Part shown: positions 1-7,739 of the stretch, in pieces
How positions within the stretch are numbered: the stretch's first letter is position 1
Layout: the number at the start of each line of letters is the position of its first letter
NCBI GenBank assembly: GCA_026399025.1
Contig: JAPLRU010000086.1
Coordinates: 1-42,735, forward strand
Reading direction: 5' to 3'
Length of the DNA: 42,735 nt
Origin: Methylobacter sp.
GTDB lineage: Bacteria; Pseudomonadota; Gammaproteobacteria; Methylococcales; Methylomonadaceae
Program-made: the position numbers and the translations under genes
Notes under the pieces: generated by a model
Database searches by the model: none
What the model was told of the DNA's origin: nothing
Seen by the model: the letters and a program-made list of their open reading frames with translations, nothing else

Positions 1-73
1 AGGGAGAAGGAGTAAACGTCGCTTTATTAAATGCGGGCTCTATATATTTATCCAACTACCGAAAAATGACCTT

Positions 74-823
74 ATGCCTAGCGATAACCGCCTGAAAATC
101 ATTCTGGCGATCATTGTTGCCGCGCTTATCGCGGCCTTCAGCATCGACCCCATTGCCCAGGATCCGGCTTATCATCAGTTCGCCGATCAGCGCCGCCTGT
201 TCAACATCGACCACTTTTTTAATGTGCTGTCCAATTTACCGTTTGTCATTATCGGCATCATGGGCATACGACTGCTCGCGTCGGGTCGGGCAAACCGCGG
301 ACTGGCCGAATTGCGGGCTATGTATTTGGCGTTTTTTATCGGGGTGTTTTTAACCGGCTTCGGCTCTGCGTATTATCACCATCGGCCCGACAACCACACC
401 CTGCTTTGGGATCGTTTGCCGATGACCATAGCCTTCATGGCCTTATTCAGCGCGATTATCGGCGAATATATTTCAACTCGGTTAGCGCTAAAACTCTTTA
501 CCCCCTTGCTGATATTGGGTATGACGTCCGTGGTTTACTGGCAGGTGACCGAACTGAACGGTCATGGCGATTTACGCCCTTATGCGCTGGTGCAGTTTTT
601 ACCGATTGTGTTGATACCGCTGATACTATGGTGGTTTGAATCGAAGTTGAATAACGACAAATATATCTGGGGTGTCATCGCCGCTTATGCCGCATCGAAA
701 CCGATGGAATTGTTCGATGCCCCGCTTTACAGCATGATAGGTTTGATTAGCGGACATTCGCTAAAACATTTAGCGGCCGCGTTCGGGGCATTGATTTTTT
801 ATCGGTCATTGCGGCGGGATTAA
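74..823 (+). CDS. Ceramidase-like / CREST-superfamily membrane protein
   Basis: A 249-residue polytopic membrane protein with about seven hydrophobic segments. The sequence shows a conserved-looking block of His and Asp residues (GSAYYHHRPDN near residue 97, then LLWDRLPM) and a C-terminal HSLKH motif near residue 230. This spacing of S, H, D and two late H residues is typical of the alkaline ceramidase/CREST group of membrane metal hydrolases, which cut amide bonds in lipids. The real substrate in this bacterium cannot be told from sequence. The ATG at 74 has no strong ribosome binding site, but no better start is seen. The gene converges on cysH with only two bases between the stop codons. 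Family assignment is fairly safe; a ceramide substrate is doubtful because sphingolipids are rare in these bacteria. Confidence 0.75.
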   Translation: MPSDNRLKIILAIIVAALIAAFSIDPIAQDPAYHQFADQRRLFNIDHFFNVLSNLPFVIIGIMGIRLLASGRANRGLAELRAMYLAFFIGVFLTGFGSAYYHHRPDNHTLLWDRLPMTIAFMALFSAIIGEYISTRLALKLFTPLLILGMTSVVYWQVTELNGHGDLRPYALVQFLPIVLIPLILWWFESKLNNDKYIWGVIAAYAASKPMELFDAPLYSMIGLISGHSLKHLAAAFGALIFYRSLRRD

Positions 824-825
824 GC

Positions 826-1554
826 TCAAGCCGACTCTTTCATATTTCCCGCATGCAAGCCGCATTCTTTTTTCGCTTCCGACTCCCACCACCAGCGCCC
901 CGCTCTTTCCGGCTGATTCGGCAGCACCGCGCGAGTGCAAGGCTCGCAGCCTATGCTGATAAAGCCCTTTTCGTGTAATTCGTTATAAGGCACCTGATAG
1001 GCTTCAATATAGTCCCACACTTGCGCCGAACTCCAGTTAAGCAAAGGGTTAAATTTAACCAATTGCCGCTCCGCGCCGGAAAACGTCGTATCTATCTGCA
1101 CTTCAGGAATGCTTTGCCGGGTATCCAGGCTTTGATCTTTACGCTGGCCGGTAATCCAGGCGTCCAAATGAGCCAGCTTGCGTTTTAACGGCTCAACCTT
1201 ACGAATACTGCAACATTCCAGATGACCGTCTTCATAAAAGCTGAACAGGCCTTTGCTTTTAACAAAGCTGTCCAGCACGTCCCGGTCCGGCGTCAGCACC
1301 TCAATCTCGATCTGGTAATGCTTTCTGACTTTTTCTATAAAGCGATACGTTTCAGGATGCAAGCGCCCGGTATCCAAGGTAAAAACCCGGATGTCCTTTC
1401 TGATCGACAAGGCCATATCAATCAGCACCACGTCTTCCGCGCCGCTAAAAGAAATAGCGATATTATCGAACAGTTCCAGCGCTTTTCTCAGAATGATGCG
1501 CGGATTTTTATGATCCAATTCGGTTTGTAGTTGTTCTATATCAAAGGTGGTCAT
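826..1554 (-). CDS. cysH: Assimilatory adenylylsulfate (APS) reductase, CysH family
   Basis: Reduces activated sulfate to sulfite with thioredoxin or glutathione as electron donor, in the cytoplasm, on the route to cysteine. The 242-residue protein has the nucleotide-binding SFSGAEDV (36-43), a Cys pair C114/C115 and a second pair C203/C206 (GCEPC). Together these form the [4Fe-4S] site that marks the APS-using branch rather than the cluster-free PAPS enzymes of enteric bacteria. The C-terminal ECGLH holds the catalytic cysteine C231. The gene follows gshA on the same strand 58 bp downstream, so cysteine supply and glutathione synthesis may be co-transcribed. A CysB-like regulator lies at 15.5 kb, but I saw no binding site here. 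Substrate preference is inferred from the cysteine pattern only. Confidence 0.93.
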   Translation of the reverse strand: MTTFDIEQLQTELDHKNPRIILRKALELFDNIAISFSGAEDVVLIDMALSIRKDIRVFTLDTGRLHPETYRFIEKVRKHYQIEIEVLTPDRDVLDSFVKSKGLFSFYEDGHLECCSIRKVEPLKRKLAHLDAWITGQRKDQSLDTRQSIPEVQIDTTFSGAERQLVKFNPLLNWSSAQVWDYIEAYQVPYNELHEKGFISIGCEPCTRAVLPNQPERAGRWWWESEAKKECGLHAGNMKESA

Positions 1555-1612
1555 GATGTGTTTTTCCTTGTTGTTATACCGGTTTTATAACCCGGCCTGC
1601 GCACTCATTCAA

Positions 1613-3199
1613 TTAAGCTTGCGAAAAATACTGCTTCAAGTAATCGTCAAAAGGCATTTGCTTGTTGCGCTCGATTTCTTCTTGTTTGGCATGGGATAGT
1701 GCAGCCATTTCATTAAACTGCCGGGTTTTGTCCTCATCCAGTTTATTACGCTTAAAATACTGTTCGTGCTCGGCCGAAATAGTTAAGGCAAAACGGGAAA
1801 ACGGCTGCCGAAGTTGTGTCATTTGCTCCAGTATTCGCGCCGATGCGGTCAAATCCGGGTTTTCAACCAACAGGCGCTGTTTTTCCAAAGCCGCACTGTA
1901 GCGGTTTTGCGCACAACTCTGGTCGAGAATCGCACACACCGGTTGCATCGCATCGAGAATTTCAGTCGCCCAATCGTGCAATAGCATTTTTTGATTATTT
2001 TTATTCAACTCCAAGCCCGGTTTTCGGCCGAAGTTGGCGACAGCCAATTGATTGTCGTTGTTAATTTGTTGTTCCTGATCCGAGGTTTTCGGACTGTCCT
2101 GCAACAAGCAGGTCAACAACAGCGCCTCAATAAAACGGGCTTTATCTTCATCGATACCGATAGGCGTAAACAAATCCAGGTCCAAGGAGCGCATTTCTAT
2201 GTAACGGACGCCGCGAAGTTTAAGCGCCGAGGTCGGCTTTTCGCCGGATCGGGCGATTTGTTTAGGCCGGATGGTGCTGTAGAACTCGTTTTCAATCTGC
2301 AAAATATTGCTGTTCAATTGCCGGTATTCGCCGTCAACCAAAGTGCCGATTTTTTCGTACTCCGGATAAGGCGTGCTGATAGCCGCGCTTAAGCTGCTGA
2401 CATAGCCATCTAAAGAGTTGTAATCGATTTTCAGCTTAGCCTGATTTTTGCTCTTGTAGCCGATGTCGCTCATGCGCAAAGACGTCGCATAAGGATGATA
2501 AAGCGTACCGTTGTCAAATTCTGAAAACTGCGCCATTAATTCGGGACGGCTGTTGAAGAAGTTTTTGCAGATGGCCGGCGATGCGCCGAACAAATACAAA
2601 ATCAGCCATCCCATGCGTTGAAAATTTCGAATTAAACCAAAATAAGCGTCGGCAATGAATTCTTCTTGACTCAGTTGACTGTTTTTTTCCCGGTGCAAAA
2701 CCGGCCACAGCGCTTCCGGCACCGAATAATTAAAATGAATGCCGGCAATGGACTGCATGGTTCTGCCGTAACGATGCCACAAGCCGTGCCGGTAAACATG
2801 CTTCATCCGGCCGATGTTGGACGAGCCGTATTCGGCAATCGGAATGCTGTGGTCGCCGTCAATGCCGCAAGGCATACTTGCGCCCAGCAATATTTCATTA
2901 TCCAAATACTGATAAACAAAGCGGTGTATGTCATGCAAATAATCCAGCGAGTCTTTGACATCGGCAAACGGCGGAGTAATCAATTCGGTCAGGGCTTCGG
3001 AATAATCCGTCGTGATATAAGGATGCGTCAGTGCGGCGCCTAAGGCTTTGGGATGCGGAGTTTGGGCGATAAATCCGTCTCTGGCTATACGCAGGCTTTC
3101 TTTTTCTATCCCTTTAAGTCCCCCGCAAAGCAGTTGCTGGTTGCCGTTTGCAATAAGGTGGTCCAAACGTGTTAAAAGCGCGCTATTCAAGTTAGTCAT
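1613..3199 (-). CDS. gshA: Glutamate-cysteine ligase (gamma-glutamylcysteine synthetase), class I
   Basis: Catalyses the ATP-dependent joining of glutamate and cysteine, the first and controlling step of glutathione synthesis, in the cytoplasm. The 528-residue length is close to the enterobacterial enzyme (about 518). The N-terminal GIEKESLR (30-37) and TTDYSEALTELITP (63-76) blocks and the later RYIEMRSLDLD block are family hallmarks of the proteobacterial class I enzymes. The ATG at 3199 is taken as the start because homology begins within a few residues and a good -10 box lies about 40 bp upstream. No gshB is in the window. cysH lies just downstream on the same strand. Confidence 0.95.
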   Translation of the reverse strand: MTNLNSALLTRLDHLIANGNQQLLCGGLKGIEKESLRIARDGFIAQTPHPKALGAALTHPYITTDYSEALTELITPPFADVKDSLDYLHDIHRFVYQYLDNEILLGASMPCGIDGDHSIPIAEYGSSNIGRMKHVYRHGLWHRYGRTMQSIAGIHFNYSVPEALWPVLHREKNSQLSQEEFIADAYFGLIRNFQRMGWLILYLFGASPAICKNFFNSRPELMAQFSEFDNGTLYHPYATSLRMSDIGYKSKNQAKLKIDYNSLDGYVSSLSAAISTPYPEYEKIGTLVDGEYRQLNSNILQIENEFYSTIRPKQIARSGEKPTSALKLRGVRYIEMRSLDLDLFTPIGIDEDKARFIEALLLTCLLQDSPKTSDQEQQINNDNQLAVANFGRKPGLELNKNNQKMLLHDWATEILDAMQPVCAILDQSCAQNRYSAALEKQRLLVENPDLTASARILEQMTQLRQPFSRFALTISAEHEQYFKRNKLDEDKTRQFNEMAALSHAKQEEIERNKQMPFDDYLKQYFSQA

Positions 3200-3237
3200 A
3201 AAATGGGGTACGTCCCTATAGTCCTTGTATGCAAGCC

Positions 3238-3266
3238 ATTATAAAGGGTTTGACCGATTGAAGAAA
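3238..3266 (-). promoter_or_regulatory. Candidate sigma-70 promoter for gshA-cysH
   Basis: Read on the minus strand, a perfect TATAAT (3238-3243) stands 17 bp from TTTCTT (3261-3266), a weak -35. It is about 40 bp before the gshA start. Seen in sequence only; the weak -35 keeps confidence moderate. Confidence 0.4.
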
Positions 3267-3491
3267 TATTATCGCGGATATGGAAATGAACACGGAAGCT
3301 TTCTATGCCGATACCGAAACGCCGAGACTCGAAGTTTTGAACATCAATAATAAGCGACAGCTATGCGGATAAAACCGGCTCCGAACCCTTAGCAGCAGTG
3401 ATGAGCTGCGTTTTTTTAAGGTTACATATGTCGATTGACTCATGCTATATTCGACATCAGCTGAAAAACCGCCTGATGAATAGGAGATTAT

Positions 3492-5219
3492 ATGGATTGG
3501 TTTCGGAACCTTAAACTGTGGCATCGTTTTACATTGCTGGTCGGGCTGTTTGCCTTAGGCTTCATCGTCTATGGTGTGTGGTCCTTCAAAACGCTGAATG
3601 AGATTATGGTCAACGGCCCGATTTATCAGCGCATCGTTCAGGGCAAGGACCTGATCGCGGATATTTTGCCGCCGCCGGAATATATTATTGAATCCTATCT
3701 TGTTACCCTGCAATTGTCCGAAACCGACGACAGTAGCGCGCAGGACCGTTTGATAGAACGGTTTAACAAATTAAAAGGCGAATATGACGAGCGGCACACG
3801 TTCTGGCTCAAAGAGGAGCTAAGCAAGAATTTATCCGAAATTTTCCTCAATCAGGCGCATCCCCAGGCTGTTGATTTTTATAATATTGCCTTCAACGAAT
3901 ATATCCCCGCCGTAAAAAAACCGGACAAAAATGCGGCAACGCAAGCGATGGCCCGGATGAAAACCGCTTACGAAATGCATCGTTCGGCTATTGATAAAGT
4001 GGTGGAGCTTGTCGGCAAACGCAACCAAGCCGACGAGGCCGACGCGAAGGCGCGGATTAAATCCGCCGGTCGTCTGTTGCTGGCAATCTTTATCGTTTCC
4101 CTAGGCGCCGCCGTAGCGCTTGCGACGATGATTCTGCACGGATTACTTGCCCGTCTCGGCGGCGAACCGGAATACGCGGTGAAAATCGCCCATGACATCG
4201 CGGCCTGCAATCTCAACATCAACATCGAAACCCGCCCCGGCGACGAATCCAGCCTTCTTGCCTCAATGAAAGCCATGCAAGGCAGTCTTGCTTTGATTAT
4301 CGGCAATGTCAACAGCAGCGTGTTCAAGTTGGAACAGGCCGCCGCCCAGCTTACTCAGACCTCGGAGCTGGCGGGAAACAACGACCTTCATCAGCAGAAT
4401 GTGAGTCATTCGATGGCTGCCGCCGTAGAGGAAATGTCCGCCACGGTGGTCGAAATTACTGCGACGATGGAAGAGCTGTCGGCCTCCTCGACCCAAATTG
4501 CCGACCATTCCACATCGGTGGTGGAGATTGCCAACCAGACTTTGGACAACAGTAAAAAAGGCTCCGATTCGATGCAGCAATTGCTGACGAAAATGGCCGA
4601 TATTCGTAGCGGCAATCAAAACAGCCTGAAGGAAATCGTCGAACTCGGAGCCCGCTCGAAAGAAATCAGTAAAGTCATGGAAATCATCAACACCATCGCC
4701 GACCAGACCAAACTGATTGCCTTCAATGCCGCACTCGAAGCCGCCGGCGCGGGCGAGTCGGGCCGCCGTTTCGGCGTAGTGGCGGCGGAAATTCGCCGGC
4801 TTGCCGACAGCGTGACCGATTCCACCAACGAAATCGAACATAAAATTCAAGAGATTCAGGGAGCTATCAGCCGCTTGGTAATTACCTCCGAAAAGGGAAC
4901 CGGCACCATAGACGCCGGCATGGCCGCCAGCGCCGATACCGCGCACTATCTTGATGATCTGGTCGATGCGGCCGGCCGAACCAGCAGCGCGGCGCAGCAA
5001 ATATCGCTGTCCACGCAACAGCAGAAGACCGCCGGCAGCCAAGTGGTAGCGGCGTTGCGCGAAATCGTCACGGCCAGCGCCCATACTGCGCAATCCATCC
5101 GCAGCATTACCGAGATCGGCAATGAAATGAATGAGATGTCGCACCGTTTAAGCGAACTGGTGCATCAGTTCAAGCTGGCCGACACGCCTGCTTCGGCCAA
5201 CCGGAACCCGGTCAGTTAG
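3492..5219 (+). CDS. Methyl-accepting chemotaxis protein, WspA-like receptor
   Basis: Inner-membrane receptor of the chemosensory operon. Visible parts of the 575-residue protein: a first membrane helix (about 10-31), a periplasmic helical sensor region (32-190) that opens with the motif GPIYQRIVQGKDLIADILPP, a second membrane helix (about 193-218), a HAMP-like linker with LGGEPEYA, and a long cytoplasmic coiled-coil signalling domain. The hairpin tip reads IADQTKLIAFNAALEAAGAG instead of the usual QTNLLALNAAIEAARAG, so it belongs to a divergent receptor subfamily that should pair with its own CheW/CheA. The start has a good AGGAG site (3482-3486). It is the first gene of an eight-gene run; cheB begins 5 bp after its stop. 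The ligand is unknown. Confidence 0.92.
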   Translation: MDWFRNLKLWHRFTLLVGLFALGFIVYGVWSFKTLNEIMVNGPIYQRIVQGKDLIADILPPPEYIIESYLVTLQLSETDDSSAQDRLIERFNKLKGEYDERHTFWLKEELSKNLSEIFLNQAHPQAVDFYNIAFNEYIPAVKKPDKNAATQAMARMKTAYEMHRSAIDKVVELVGKRNQADEADAKARIKSAGRLLLAIFIVSLGAAVALATMILHGLLARLGGEPEYAVKIAHDIAACNLNINIETRPGDESSLLASMKAMQGSLALIIGNVNSSVFKLEQAAAQLTQTSELAGNNDLHQQNVSHSMAAAVEEMSATVVEITATMEELSASSTQIADHSTSVVEIANQTLDNSKKGSDSMQQLLTKMADIRSGNQNSLKEIVELGARSKEISKVMEIINTIADQTKLIAFNAALEAAGAGESGRRFGVVAAEIRRLADSVTDSTNEIEHKIQEIQGAISRLVITSEKGTGTIDAGMAASADTAHYLDDLVDAAGRTSSAAQQISLSTQQQKTAGSQVVAALREIVTASAHTAQSIRSITEIGNEMNEMSHRLSELVHQFKLADTPASANRNPVS

Positions 5220-5224
5220 CGCAT

Positions 5225-6271
5225 ATGGCGAAAATAAGAGTCGTATTGGCCGATGACAGCAGCTTTGCGCGCAGTCTACTGCGCAGTTTACTGGAAAACG
5301 ACGGCGGCATTGAAGTGGTCGGCGAAGCAAAGAATGGCGCGGAGGCGGTGCGCCTCGCCGTCGAACTCAAGCCCGACCTGATAACCATGGACCTGGAAAT
5401 GCCGGTGATGGGTGGAATGGCCGCCATCGCCGAAATTATGGCAACCCGTGCCGTGCCTATTTTAGTGGTCAGCAGTATGGCGGATGCGCAACAGGCCTGC
5501 GCCGCAGTGGCTCACGGAGCGCTGGAAGCGATCAATAAACCTGAGCTTGATCCGGCGGTCGGGGCGGCTTTCATCGCCAAGGTAAAAATGCTGGCCACTA
5601 TTCGAGTCATTACCCATATCCGTTCCCGATTTTCCGAAAAACCGCAGGCGACGCCCTCCCCTTCTCTTTCAGCGGCTATGCCGTGTTCAAACAACGACAA
5701 TCTGTTCCGTGTTTTTGCGATTGCCGCTTCGACCGGTGGCCCACAGGCTTTAGCGACGATATTAGGGCAATTGCCCGCAAATTTTCCGTGTCCCCTGCTG
5801 ATTTCCCAACATATTGCGGACGGCTTCGCGCCGGGCATGGCGGAATGGTTGGCGAGTATCTGCAAATTGCCGGTGCATCTCGCCAGGGAAGGCGAACAGC
5901 TGATGCCGGGCAGCGTTTACGTTTCACCCTCGGAGGTTAATCTGGCGGTGACGCGCTCGCACCGCATTACCTTGGCGCAACGCCTGTCCGGGGAAATTCA
6001 CCACCCCACCTGCGACGTGCTGCTGGCGTCGGTTGCCGCAGTCTACGGCCGCCAGGGCGTCGGCATCATTCTGACCGGCATGGGCAGCGATGGCGCGATG
6101 GGGATCGCGAAAATCCGTCATGCCGGCGGCGCTACGCTGGCGCAAGACGAAGCCAGTTCGGTCATCTTCGGCATGAACAAGATTGCCATTGAGCGCGGCG
6201 CTGTGCAGCAAGTGTTGCCCGCGGATGAAATTCCGCAGGCCATGTGCCGCCTCGCCGGTCAGGTAGAATAA
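5225..6271 (+). CDS. cheB: Chemotaxis-type protein-glutamate methylesterase, CheB/WspF
   Basis: Removes methyl groups from the receptor to reset adaptation and is switched on by phosphorylation from the operon's CheA. The N-terminal receiver domain shows the acidic pair D10/D11 and the phospho-acceptor D56 (ITMDLEMP). The C-terminal esterase domain has the Ser-His-Asp triad S169 (AASTGG), H196 (SQHI) and D289 (TGMGSDGA). A Pro/Ser-rich linker (about 140-158) joins the domains. The 348-residue length is normal. It sits between the receptor and cheR; the stop is followed at once by the cheR start. In Wsp systems the matching protein, WspF, dampens output, and loss of it locks cyclic-di-GMP synthesis on; that role is carried over by analogy. 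Confidence 0.94.
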   Translation: MAKIRVVLADDSSFARSLLRSLLENDGGIEVVGEAKNGAEAVRLAVELKPDLITMDLEMPVMGGMAAIAEIMATRAVPILVVSSMADAQQACAAVAHGALEAINKPELDPAVGAAFIAKVKMLATIRVITHIRSRFSEKPQATPSPSLSAAMPCSNNDNLFRVFAIAASTGGPQALATILGQLPANFPCPLLISQHIADGFAPGMAEWLASICKLPVHLAREGEQLMPGSVYVSPSEVNLAVTRSHRITLAQRLSGEIHHPTCDVLLASVAAVYGRQGVGIILTGMGSDGAMGIAKIRHAGGATLAQDEASSVIFGMNKIAIERGAVQQVLPADEIPQAMCRLAGQVE

Positions 6272-6272
6272 G

Positions 6273-7733
6273 ATGAGTACCATGAATCTCGCCGCGTTCA
6301 AAGAGCTGATCAAACAGCGTTGCGGATTGAGCTTTGAGGGGATTAGCGAAGCGCCGTTGGTGTCGGGCTTGCAAAAGCGTATCGCCCTAACCGGCGCGAA
6401 AAGCGCATCGGCGTATTACGCCGCGCTATTGGCCGACGAGCACGAGTTTAACGAGCTGGCCGGGCTGCTGACCATCAACGAAACCTATTTTTATCGCGAG
6501 CCCGAACAATTGCAACTGCTGGTGGATTGCTTGGTCCCGCGCCTCCTCTCGCGCAAACAGCATGACTCTCCGCTACGTATCCTCTGCGCCGGTTGTTCCA
6601 GCGGAGAAGAGCCCTATTCGATTGCGATTGCGCTACGCGAAAAATACGGCGAGAGCGCGACACGCCTGTTTACGCTGGTCGGCGGCGATATCGACAAAGG
6701 CGCACTGGCAAAAGCGCGCATAGGGCGCTATGCGGAGTTTTCATTCCGCAGTCTGGCGCCGGAATTGCGCGCGCGCTATTTCAAGCGCTATGACCAGTGG
6801 AATTGGAGCCTCAATGACGAAGTCCGTGCTCAAGTGCGGTTTCATCATCTCAATTTACTGGATGCGCACTATGCCCATGAATTGCAAAATTTCGACATCA
6901 TTTTCTTTCGCAATGTCTCGATCTACTTCGACAGACCGACCCGCCGCATCATTCAGCAGCATCTGGCAACGCTGTTAAATGACGACGGCTATTTGATTAT
7001 CGGCGCCGCCGAAACCTTGGCCAATGATCTGGGCGTACTCAGTCTGGTCAAAGAAAGCGGATTGTTTTATTTTGCCAAGCAAACTCCGGAGCCTGCTAAG
7101 GCGGCGTTGAAACCGCCCGCTCTCGGGATGACGTCCGGAAAACCCGCGCCCGCTGTCGGCCCGCTTGCCGCGCAACCACCGGCACCGCCATATCAACATA
7201 GGCCGCCGGCGCTCAGCACAGACGATGCTTTACGGCTGACCCTCGAAAAGCAGTACGACGAAGCCTTGGCTATCCTCGCTTTGCTGCTTAAACAGCAGCC
7301 CGACACAAGCGCTGCATTATTGCTCAAGGCGCACATCCAACTGCATCGTAAAGACTATGCCGCCGCCGAGGAAAATGCACAACTGGCGCTAACGATCGAA
7401 CCTTGGTCAACCGACGCTTTCGTGCTGCTTGGACTGGCCGCAAAATGGCGCAACCAGTCCGATGCTGCACTGAAATGGTTCAAACAGGCGGTTTACGCAC
7501 GCAACGAATGCTGGCCTGCCCACTATTATCTGGGCGAGTTGTATCGTAGCGACAACAAGATGGACAACGCGCGCCGGGCTTATCGCGTCGTTCTGCAATT
7601 GCTGTCGGCGCAGCAAGCGCCGACTGACGGCCTGTCGATTATTCCGCTGGGCTTGCCGGTATCCGAGGTGCGCTTTCTGTGCCTGCACCAGCTTGCCAAG
7701 TTGGGCGATAACCCCAGCATGGTGTCGAACTAA
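6273..7733 (+). CDS. cheR: CheR-type methyltransferase with C-terminal TPR domain, WspC-like
   Basis: Methylates glutamates on the receptor using S-adenosylmethionine. Residues 1-270 form the CheR domain: NETYFYRE (69-76), the SAM-binding LCAGCSSGEEPYS (104-116) and FFRNVSIYF, where canonical CheR has CRNVLIYF. A Pro/Ala-rich linker (about 275-310) leads to a helical tail with three or four tetratricopeptide-like repeats (about 310-445; for example YAAAEENAQLALTIEP). A TPR tail on CheR is the mark of WspC-type enzymes and not of the chemotaxis CheR that docks on receptor pentapeptides. The receptor here has no such pentapeptide at its C-terminus, which agrees. Translationally close to cheB (1 bp gap) and cheA (6 bp gap). 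Confidence 0.92.
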   Translation: MSTMNLAAFKELIKQRCGLSFEGISEAPLVSGLQKRIALTGAKSASAYYAALLADEHEFNELAGLLTINETYFYREPEQLQLLVDCLVPRLLSRKQHDSPLRILCAGCSSGEEPYSIAIALREKYGESATRLFTLVGGDIDKGALAKARIGRYAEFSFRSLAPELRARYFKRYDQWNWSLNDEVRAQVRFHHLNLLDAHYAHELQNFDIIFFRNVSIYFDRPTRRIIQQHLATLLNDDGYLIIGAAETLANDLGVLSLVKESGLFYFAKQTPEPAKAALKPPALGMTSGKPAPAVGPLAAQPPAPPYQHRPPALSTDDALRLTLEKQYDEALAILALLLKQQPDTSAALLLKAHIQLHRKDYAAAEENAQLALTIEPWSTDAFVLLGLAAKWRNQSDAALKWFKQAVYARNECWPAHYYLGELYRSDNKMDNARRAYRVVLQLLSAQQAPTDGLSIIPLGLPVSEVRFLCLHQLAKLGDNPSMVSN

Positions 7734-7739
7734 GACAAT

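Noticed and set aside
3421-3480. Flagellar sigma-28 promoter before the receptor gene
   Set aside because: Only a loose resemblance; both boxes deviate at several bases, and the operon is of the non-motility type.
4263-5144. 293-residue antisense open frame in the receptor gene
   Set aside because: Low-complexity Gly/His/Arg-rich product, mirror of a coding strand with strong codon bias; no start signal.
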